Positions 7,477 to 12,736 of a DNA stretch of 12,736 nucleotides are shown here, piece by piece; positions within the stretch are counted from its first letter, which is position 1; each line of letters starts with the position of its first letter. A program made the translations under genes and the position numbers. Under the pieces are notes generated by a model. The model saw nothing but the letters and a program-made list of their open reading frames with translations. It ran no database searches and was not told where the DNA came from. The DNA comes from Myxococcales bacterium UBA5297 (GTDB taxonomy: Bacteria; Myxococcota; Myxococcia; Myxococcales; UBA5297): NCBI GenBank assembly GCA_002408385.1, contig DHSB01000247.1:1460-14195 (forward strand), in the 5' to 3' direction.

Positions 7477-10055
7477 CGCGACACCTCCTTTGCGAGCTTC
7501 GGGTCAGCGGCGGTGGACTTCGACGCGCGGCGATCGGCGGCCCGGAGCAGCGCCTCGTACCAGCCGAGCGCGAACGGCCCGTGATGCTCGAGCAGGCCGA
7601 GTACCCGCTCGGTCCAAGAGCGTCCGGTCACCGGGTTGAGCCCGACCGCGGCGGCGGCGAAGTCGAGGCGCGTCGCCGGCCAGGGCGCGCTGCCTCCCTT
7701 CGCGTCGGCAAGCGAGATGGCGGGCAGCTCGTCGCCCTCGCGCAGGCCTTGGATGCGGACCCGCTCGTCGACGGCCCGCTGGTCGGCGGGCGAGGAATGC
7801 CAGGCGAGCCTCACCTTCCCGTGGTGGCTGCAGACCAGGAAGGCGAGCAGGTCGAAGGCACGCGGGTCGAGCGCGAGCAGCTCGGCTTCGACCGCGCCGG
7901 GCGACGGCGCTCCGGCCTCGGCCGGCGGGAGCATTCCGGCCGCTCTCAAGACCTCGGCCTCCTCGCCGAGCAGCCGCGCCGGGTCGTGGCGTCGCACCAC
8001 GTCGAAGAGCGCGAGCGCGCTCGCCAGCTCATGGCGCAAGCCGGCGCGGACCGCTCCGTCCTTCATCCGGTACCTGTGCCTGCCCTGGCGCCAGGCGCCT
8101 TGGGGCGCCTTGGCCAGGTCGCAGCGCTCGGGCCGGTCCTCGGCGATCATCGCGTTCTGGAAGGCCTCGTGCGACTTGCCGATGTCGTGGACCCGTCCGG
8201 CGAGGTCGAGCAGCGACGCGGTCGGGGCGTCGAGCCGCAGCGCCTGGGCGAGCTCGCGGGCGAGCGCCCCGACCTCGCGGCCATGGGTTTCGATGGTCGA
8301 GTAGCCGGCGGCCTCCGGCGCATCGGCCTCGAGCGCGCCGTCCGCGCGGTCGTTCGGGTTCGCGGCGCGGCTGGCCACCACCGGCACCGACTCCGACGCC
8401 TTCGGATCCCAGCCCCAGCGTGTCGAGTAGCCGCCCGCCCCCGCCTCGACGAGCGCGGTCTGGCCGGGGAAGAGGTCTCGCTGCTCGGCCCGCCGCCATT
8501 CGCCCTCGACCCAATCCCAGACCCAGGCGCGCTTCTTCCGGTCCGCGAGCCACTCGCGAGCCCTCAAGAACGGCACCGGGCAGAGCGCTTCGCGCGCGGG
8601 CCAGAAGTCCTCGCCGGGCGCCGTCTTCGGCTCCACCTCGACCCAGGCCACCGACAGATCCCGCTCGTCGCCCGAGCGGATGAAGCGGCTCACGTCCACG
8701 TCGGCGCCGCTCAGGTCGGCGCTGGTGTCGAAGAGGTCGTCCACCTCGTGGCGCAGCACCAGATGGCGCGGCTCGTACGGGAAGAGCCGCTTCAGCCAGT
8801 CGGGATGCTCGGTCTCGAGCGCGTCGAACCCCGCCGGCCCGGCATTTTGCAGCGCGGAGAGCGCCTCGCGGGACGCCTCGAGCTCCTCGAGCGCGTACGG
8901 GAGCGCGTCCTTCTCCTTCTTCGGAGCGGTGTCGAGCACCACCACCCTCGCCGAGCCTCCCCAGCGAGCCGCGCGCCCAAAGCGCTGCACGAGGCTCGCC
9001 CAGGGAGCGAGGTCGGTGAAGAGCAGCGCGCACGAGAAGTCGACGCCCGCCTCGACGACCTGGGTGGCGACGACGATTCGATCGCTGCCGGGACCGCAGG
9101 CCTCGCGACGCAAGAACTCGCCGGCCCAAGCCGCGCGCTCGGCGAGGCGATAGCGGCTGTGGGCGAGGCGCACCTCGGTGTTGCCGAGCTTCTTGTCCTT
9201 CTCGAGCGCCCGGGCCACTTCGACGGCCCGCTCCACCCGATTGACGATGACCAGAGTCGGCCCGTCGCGGCCACAGCCGGCCTCGCGGTGGCGTTCGGAG
9301 ACCAGCTTGGCGACCGACTTGGGGTCGGTCTTGCCGACGAACAGCTCGGGCTGCTTCTCCACGCTCCAGAGCGGCCCGACGCGCTCGTCCTGCTCGACTC
9401 CGAAGCGCGCCACCTCCGCGGCCATGCGCCCAGTGTCGGGGCTGCGCTCGAGCCAGTCGGGTTGCAGCGTCGCGCTCATCCACCAGGTGGCACATGGGCG
9501 TGGCGAACGCGCGCCCAGCTCGCGACGAAATGCCTGGAGCTGGGCCGAGGTGGCGAGCCCGACGTCCATCAACTGCACCTCGTCCATGACCCAGAGGCAG
9601 TCGTGGTTGAGCAGCCCGAACTCGACAGGCCAGCGCGCCCGGGGGCTCGCGTAGCCGCGGTTGAGCGCGCGCGACAGCAGCATGTCCTGCGTGCCGACGA
9701 GCACCGCCGGGCGCTCGGGATGGAGGTGCCAGTCATCCACCTCGGCGCCACCGAGCAGCACGTGGACCCCGACCCTGTCGCCGAGCCCCGCGGAGTCGAG
9801 AAGCTCGCGCACGACGCGCTCGGTCTGCTCGACGAGCACGCGCATCGGCAGGCAGAAGACGAGGCGAGTCGGCCAACCGAGGTCGCCACGCTCGCAGCGG
9901 TGGAAGGCCCAGGCGGCGACGACGCCCAAGGTTTTTCCCAACCCGGTTGGAATCCGAATGAGCCGATCGTCACAGGCCGCGCGCTCGCCCAACCGGCGCT
10001 GCCAGGGATGAGGTCGATTGCCGGTAGCTCGAAGGAAGAACTGCTCGTAGGTCAT
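7473..10055 (-). CDS. cas3: Cas3 helicase-nuclease, type I-G order (helicase then HD)
   Basis: An 860-residue protein. The SF2 helicase occupies about 1-480: Walker A PTGLGKT (36-42), motif II DEVQ (158-161), motif III SAT (194-196), GVDF (337-340) and motif VI QRFGRAAR (357-364). The HD nuclease is C-terminal: H591, H623-D624 (RVHDIGKSHEAF), H675, H744-H745 (SHHGK) and D841. Most Cas3 proteins have HD first; the reverse order is characteristic of type I-G. Known: Cas3 is recruited to the DNA-bound complex, unwinds it and degrades the displaced strand. The ATG is supported by GGGAGG about 4 nt upstream. It is the first gene of the operon and overlaps csx17 by 4 nt. All nuclease and helicase residues appear present, so it should be active. 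Confidence 0.96.
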   Translation of the reverse strand: MTYEQFFLRATGNRPHPWQRRLGERAACDDRLIRIPTGLGKTLGVVAAWAFHRCERGDLGWPTRLVFCLPMRVLVEQTERVVRELLDSAGLGDRVGVHVLLGGAEVDDWHLHPERPAVLVGTQDMLLSRALNRGYASPRARWPVEFGLLNHDCLWVMDEVQLMDVGLATSAQLQAFRRELGARSPRPCATWWMSATLQPDWLERSPDTGRMAAEVARFGVEQDERVGPLWSVEKQPELFVGKTDPKSVAKLVSERHREAGCGRDGPTLVIVNRVERAVEVARALEKDKKLGNTEVRLAHSRYRLAERAAWAGEFLRREACGPGSDRIVVATQVVEAGVDFSCALLFTDLAPWASLVQRFGRAARWGGSARVVVLDTAPKKEKDALPYALEELEASREALSALQNAGPAGFDALETEHPDWLKRLFPYEPRHLVLRHEVDDLFDTSADLSGADVDVSRFIRSGDERDLSVAWVEVEPKTAPGEDFWPAREALCPVPFLRAREWLADRKKRAWVWDWVEGEWRRAEQRDLFPGQTALVEAGAGGYSTRWGWDPKASESVPVVASRAANPNDRADGALEADAPEAAGYSTIETHGREVGALARELAQALRLDAPTASLLDLAGRVHDIGKSHEAFQNAMIAEDRPERCDLAKAPQGAWRQGRHRYRMKDGAVRAGLRHELASALALFDVVRRHDPARLLGEEAEVLRAAGMLPPAEAGAPSPGAVEAELLALDPRAFDLLAFLVCSHHGKVRLAWHSSPADQRAVDERVRIQGLREGDELPAISLADAKGGSAPWPATRLDFAAAAVGLNPVTGRSWTERVLGLLEHHGPFALGWYEALLRAADRRASKSTAADPKLAKEVSR

Positions 10056-10173
10056 GTGGCCTCCCGCTCGGGCTTTGCGCCCGAGCCTGAGTCGATCGCC
10101 ATCCCATCCGCTGCCCGCCTGCAGCCTCGCCGCGCCACCCTACCGGGGCACACGGACACGGTTCGGTGCGCCG

Positions 10174-10215
10174 ATCTGACAGATAGCCGTCACTCTACCG
10201 CCGCGGAGTGAGCGG
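10174..10215. promoter_or_regulatory. Two adjacent palindromes upstream of cas3 (operator candidates)
   Basis: ATCTG-A-CAGAT (10174-10184) is a perfect 5+1+5 palindrome. Three bases on, CCG-TCACTC (10187-10195) pairs with GAGTGA-g-CGG (10206-10215), a 6-bp inverted repeat extended by 3 bp across a bulge, with a 10-nt centre. They lie about 118-160 bp before the cas3 start. Position suits regulator binding, but the regulator and the promoter are unknown. Confidence 0.35.
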
Positions 10216-10362
10216 AAGACCACACAAATCCGACTTTGCAGCCCCGGTTGGCGCCGATCCGTCCGCCGATTCCAGGCTGGTTGTGCTTTTTCCACATACG
10301 GTGGACGGCGGAGGGTGCGGATCGCGACCGCATCGGCTGATCCGCGACGCCCTCGCCCCAAA

Positions 10363-10393
10363 CCCCTCGTCCCGCGCAAACGCGGGAGAGGGG
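10363..10393. repeat. Strong GC-rich hairpin (12 bp in two stems)
   Basis: CCCCTC and CCCGCG (10363-10376) pair with CGCGGG and GAGGGG (10381-10393) around loop CAAA, with a small internal loop. Hairpins of this type (CCCTC-CCCG ... CGGG-GAGGG) are common dispersed elements in proteobacterial intergenic DNA, from general knowledge. On the minus strand only TTT follows, so terminator function for the upstream hydrolase gene is uncertain. Confidence 0.55.
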
Positions 10394-10662
10394 ACTTTCA
10401 CAGGGCGCGCGCTCGTGGGCGGATTGGACCTGGGCCAGTCAACCATCGAGGCAATTGGCAAGACGGGGCTTTCACCTGGCCCGCCGGTCGCGGTGGTGCC
10501 CAGGCCCCCGAGCTTCGCCGGCTCTCACAACCCGCGCGCGCCTTGGACCGAGCCGCGAACGGTCTGGCTGGGCGAGCGCCGCCCCGACTGACGTGCTTGG
10601 TGAGCAGGTGCGCGAACATCTCAGCCAGCGAGCGCGGCGAGACGCCGGCGGGCGGGGGCGTT

Positions 10663-10690
10663 GACTTCAACCGGAGGGGGCTTCCTCCGG
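10663..10690 (-). other. Hairpin resembling the CRISPR repeat stem and handle
   Basis: On the minus strand CCGGAGG and CCTCCGG form a perfect 7-bp stem around a 6-nt loop, directly followed by TTGAAGTC. The CRISPR repeat in its likely sense orientation also has a 7-bp stem, a 6-nt loop, a shared GGAAG and CTCC, and ends ATTGAAGC. Stem sequences differ. No second repeat-like unit is visible about 36 nt downstream, so this may be chance. Confidence 0.3.
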
Positions 10691-10734
10691 GCGCGCGCGG
10701 TCGGACACGGGGTTCTTCAGGACCGTGGTCGGAG

Positions 10735-10754
10735 GGCCGGCCTTCGTACCGGCC
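10735..10754. repeat. Hairpin repeat, inverted relative of the ACGRAG-loop hairpins
   Basis: GGCCGG (10735-10740) pairs with CCGGCC (10749-10754). On the minus strand the loop contains TACGAAGG, the same ACGAAG seen at 2588-2607, in opposite orientation. It lies on the 3' side of the hydrolase gene near tail repeat copy B, as the other hairpins lie near copy A. Confidence 0.5.
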
Positions 10755-10799
10755 GCCGCGAACCCTCGAATCGGCCGCGCCGCTGCCCGAATCCTCGCC

Positions 10800-10819
10800 G
10801 GGCGCATTGCTATTCGCCC
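10800..10819. repeat. Small hairpin ending in ATTCGCCCCTAC-type sequence
   Basis: GGGCG (10800-10804) pairs with CGCCC (10815-10819) around a 10-nt loop, and the run CTATTCGCCCCTAC follows the pattern of a widespread short bacterial intergenic repeat that I know from memory. Only one copy is present here, so assignment to a repeat family is tentative. Confidence 0.35.
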
Positions 10820-10838
10820 CTACCAGCCTGGGACCGAT

Positions 10839-10887
10839 GCTCGGGCCGACCGGTCATCGCTCGAAGGATTCTTCGACACCTCTTCAG
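10839..10887 (-). repeat. Tail repeat copy B, overlapping the hydrolase stop codon
   Basis: Matches 2607-2654 at 40 of 48 positions with one gap. The core GTGTCGAAGAATCC (minus strand, 10866-10879) starts 4 nt after the TGA, exactly as at csb2. Here the core also forms a short perfect hairpin, TCGAAG-AATC-CTTCGA (10861-10876), which is weakened in copy A. Confidence 0.75.
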
Positions 10888-12059
10888 TCGGTCATTGGCC
10901 AGCCGACCGGCTTGAACGCCGGGCTGCGGTGATTGACCGCCCCGTGCTCCTCGCCGTGCTCGACCAAGCCGAGCGCGCGCAGGTCGCGGTCGATGCCGGC
11001 CTCGACATGCCGGGCGAGCTCGGGGCTGAAGAACATCGTCGCGTGGCCGCGATCGAAGGCCTCCACGCGCCGCACGCCCCAGCGCTCGACCCACTCGAGG
11101 ATCGGCGGCTCGGGCGCGACGCGATCGTAGCGGCCGTAGAAGACCGAGATGCGGCGCGGATCGACCCGCGGACGCATCGGCGTCGGGTCGAGGGCCCGGT
11201 AGGCGCGCACCGCCTCCTCGGCCGAAAGCCCGATGGCCAGCAGCCGGTCGCGGATGGGCGCCATCTCCGGCTGGTACATCAGCAGCTCCCAGCGGATGAC
11301 CGGGACGATGACGGTGAGGAAAGCGAAGCTGTCGTCCCAGCTCGCGACCCGCAGCAGGATCCAGCTCCCCATCGAGCTGCCCATCGCGCCGAGCTGCCGA
11401 ACCCCCTGGGCGCGCAGCCAGGCGATGAGCACCCGCATGTCCGCGGTCGCCTGGGCGAAGGCGTTGAGGTGATCGGGGAACTCGGTCGCCAGGAACGCGT
11501 CGCCAGAGGCGTAACCGGCTGGCGTGCGCTCGAGGTGGTAGGGCGGCACGAAGAAGACGACGTCGGCGTCGCGGGCGAGGATCTTGCGGAAGTACGGAAT
11601 CAGCCCGGCGAAGCTCGCATCGGAGGTCGACTGCCCGGGCGACCAGAGCACCACGGGCCGCTCGCCCAGCTTGCCCTTGCGATAGACGTAGGCCCGCGCG
11701 ATGTCCGACTCCGGGTACTGCAGCCGGAAGGCGCTCTCGAAGGTGAGCTCCTCCTGCGTGAGCGCCGGGTCGCCGATGCGATGGCGCTCCAGCGGTGCGA
11801 CCGCGATCTCGGGGAGCTCGAGCGGGCGGGTCATCCACTCGAGCTCGCTGCTGCGGATGAACGGCAGCGACGGCGGCGCGCTCGGCGCCTGGGCGCCGAT
11901 GGCGATCAGCGCTGCCTTCTGGCTCAGGACCCAGGAATCGAACCGGCTGCTGATACCTGCGCAACCGGCCGAGGCCGTCGCCGCCAGCACCGCCAACCCG
12001 AGAGCCCGCGCGCCCGCGGCCCTCGTCCGCCGCCGACGGCAGAGACTTCGCTCGCCCAT
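10884..12059 (-). CDS. Putative exported alpha/beta hydrolase (ABHD18/DUF2048-like)
   Basis: A 391-residue protein with an N-terminal signal: arginine-rich start (8-11), hydrophobic run ALGLAVLAATASAG (19-32) and Cys33. SAGC is a borderline lipobox, so it may be a lipoprotein or an ordinary secreted protein. The alpha/beta-hydrolase triad is visible: nucleophile elbow GSSMG (S229), acid D312 in FYGRYDRVAP and H339 in RGHATMFF. The GxSMG elbow, the spacing and the GHxxxFF end recall the DUF2048/ABHD18 group, but this is a tentative match. The substrate is unknown. The start at 12059 (ATG) was chosen over a GTG at 12065 because GAGG of GCGAGGTGGGG then serves as ribosome site. It stands alone, about 830 bp before cas3, and there is no sign that it belongs to the CRISPR system. 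Confidence 0.8.
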   Translation of the reverse strand: MGERSLCRRRRTRAAGARALGLAVLAATASAGCAGISSRFDSWVLSQKAALIAIGAQAPSAPPSLPFIRSSELEWMTRPLELPEIAVAPLERHRIGDPALTQEELTFESAFRLQYPESDIARAYVYRKGKLGERPVVLWSPGQSTSDASFAGLIPYFRKILARDADVVFFVPPYHLERTPAGYASGDAFLATEFPDHLNAFAQATADMRVLIAWLRAQGVRQLGAMGSSMGSWILLRVASWDDSFAFLTVIVPVIRWELLMYQPEMAPIRDRLLAIGLSAEEAVRAYRALDPTPMRPRVDPRRISVFYGRYDRVAPEPPILEWVERWGVRRVEAFDRGHATMFFSPELARHVEAGIDRDLRALGLVEHGEEHGAVNHRSPAFKPVGWPMTD

Positions 12060-12409
12060 CCCCACCTCGCCCTGACCGTGATCTCGGTTTAGGCATCCGG
12101 GGACGGCTCAGCCAGCGGGGGGGGACGGCTACGCGCGCAACGAGGAAGCGCGCTTCCTGTCGGTGGAAGCGCGCTTCTCCGCGCGTGGAACGAGCGCGAC
12201 GCAACTGGGCAACGCGGCTTCGCCTCGGCCAACGCCAAAAGCCGGCCGCGCCGCAAACCAACGAGCGCGCGTTGGGCTGCTGGGCCCGGCCCCCAAGGCC
12301 CCAACTCGAGCCGTCCGCTCCGCGCGCGAGCTGGGGCCTCGCGGCTGGTCTCCGCTGCCGCTCGAGCCGCCTGCTTTGCCAAGCCGGCGAGGGCTCGGCC
12401 ATGAAGCGA
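12060..12409. other. 350-bp gene-free gap before the hydrolase gene
   Basis: No supported gene lies here; open frames on both strands are GC-rich shadows without family features. The left part holds the hydrolase ribosome site and the paired palindromes at 12143-12177. The right part, just after the stop of the PilZ-like gene, is G/C-run rich (around 12280-12320) with a weak inverted repeat GTTGGG/CCCAAC but no T-run terminator. I see no clear promoter. Confidence 0.65.
12143..12177. promoter_or_regulatory. Two palindromes 21 bp apart upstream of the hydrolase gene
   Basis: A perfect 16-bp palindrome AGGAAGCGCGCTTCCT (12143-12158) is followed by a second copy with the 12-bp palindrome GAAGCGCGCTTC (12166-12177). 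Their centres are 21 bp apart, two helical turns, so two dimers would bind the same face of the DNA. They lie 84-118 bp upstream of the hydrolase start. Operator function is inferred; tandem hairpins are the alternative. Confidence 0.5.
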
Positions 12410-12727
12410 CTACTGCCGGCGCGCCGCGAGCAGGTAGGTGAGGATGAGCGCCTGGGCTCGTGAGCCCACCTCGCAAAACTGCAACGCGACCCGATACTCA
12501 GCGCCCTCGGCGGTCAGCGCGAGCACCGAGCGCTTGACGGTGGCAAGCCCCGAGCACCTTCCCCAGGCGCCGAGGTCGAGCTCGAACCGGACGCGCTCGC
12601 CGGGATGAAAGGGCCGGTCGGCGATGATCCCGGCGCCATTGCCGCCGACCTCGAGCGTATTGGCCATGCACCTCTCGAGCGGCTCGCCCTGCTCGTCGAG
12701 CCGCGCGCAGGTGATGGGCCGCCGCAT
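12410..12727 (-). CDS. PilZ-domain-like protein, 5' end probably outside the window
   Basis: The visible 105 residues have the strand pattern of a PilZ domain: MANTLEVGGNGAGIIADRPFHPGERVRFELDL (21-52), then GLATVKRSVLAL and EYRVALQFCEV. PilZ domains usually bind cyclic di-GMP and control motility, polysaccharide export or enzymes. The usual N/DxSxxG box appears here as NTLEVG (23-28), with Leu in the Ser position, and no RxxxR is visible before it, so c-di-GMP binding is doubtful. The ATG at 12727 has TGAGG directly next to it, too close for a good ribosome site. The frame stays open to the window edge, so the true start and the missing arginine motif may lie beyond it. It is separated by 350 bp from the hydrolase gene on the same strand. 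Confidence 0.6.
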   Translation of the reverse strand: MRRPITCARLDEQGEPLERCMANTLEVGGNGAGIIADRPFHPGERVRFELDLGAWGRCSGLATVKRSVLALTAEGAEYRVALQFCEVGSRAQALILTYLLAARRQ

Positions 12728-12736
12728 CCTCAGGCG

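Larger units (their letters stand above)
10056..10883. other. 828-bp gene-free stretch upstream of cas3, rich in hairpins and repeats
   Basis: I find no credible gene on either strand. Reading frames of up to ~205 codons exist but match no family I recognise and run through inverted repeats. The stretch should hold the promoter of the cas operon, but no clear -35/-10 pair is visible. It contains inverted repeats at 10174-10184 and 10187-10215, a short inverted repeat GCGGATC/GATCCGC (10317-10323/10339-10345), and hairpins at 10363-10393, 10671-10690, 10735-10754 and 10800-10819. The tail repeat copy B, which overlaps the hydrolase stop, covers its right end. The mixture resembles an old repeat island. 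Confidence 0.7.

Noticed and set aside
7581..10211. 876-codon open frame on the plus strand opposite cas3
   Set aside because: It is an antisense shadow of cas3 in GC-rich DNA: low complexity, no family motif, while the minus strand carries all Cas3 residues.
10140..10461. Small minus-strand open frames just upstream of cas3 (possible regulator or anti-CRISPR)
   Set aside because: No ribosome site or domain pattern; Arg/Pro-rich composition typical of chance frames in GC-rich DNA.
10315..10932. 205-codon open frame on the plus strand in the gap before cas3
   Set aside because: It runs through several hairpins and tail repeat copy B, overlaps the hydrolase end, and matches no family I know.

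Overview
The window is GC-rich DNA carrying one complete type I-G (formerly I-U) CRISPR-Cas locus, followed on the right by two unrelated genes. All recognised genes lie on the minus strand and read right to left. The host looks like a Gram-negative, high-GC bacterium: it has a lipoprotein-like signal peptide, a PilZ-type protein, strong GGAGG ribosome sites and GC-rich hairpin repeats between genes. Deltaproteobacteria (where GSU0053/GSU0054-type cas genes were first named, in Geobacter) and relatives such as Myxococcota are plausible, but nothing here fixes the phylum.

Layout in transcription order. The right edge holds a small PilZ-like protein (12410-12727, probably running off the window). 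A 350-bp gap follows, with two near-identical palindromes centred 21 bp apart. Next is a putative exported alpha/beta hydrolase (10884-12059). Then comes an 828-bp gene-free stretch full of hairpins and dispersed repeats. The effector operon follows: cas3 (helicase then HD), csx17 (cas8g), csb1 (cas7) and csb2 (cas5-cas6 fusion), with overlaps or a 12-nt gap. A 321-bp gene-free gap with hairpins, a repeat and a G-quadruplex-type tract separates this from the adaptation genes, a cas4-cas1 fusion and cas2. After cas2 come a strong hairpin, a ~200-bp leader-like region and the CRISPR array (36-bp repeat, 36-bp spacers), which runs off the left edge.

How the genes work together: Cas4-Cas1 with Cas2 should select and insert spacers. 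The Cas6-like part of Csb2 should cut the array transcript. Csb1, Csb2 and Csx17 should form the crRNA-guided surveillance complex, and Cas3 should degrade the target. The cas genes appear intact, with catalytic residues in place.

The system is a known subtype. The less ordinary signals are non-coding: a ~48-nt repeat that begins at the stop codon of both csb2 and the hydrolase gene, a short-loop G-tract in the predicted 5' UTR of cas4-cas1, a family of hairpins with an ACGRAG loop, a repeat-like hairpin upstream of cas3, and the paired palindromes upstream of the hydrolase gene.
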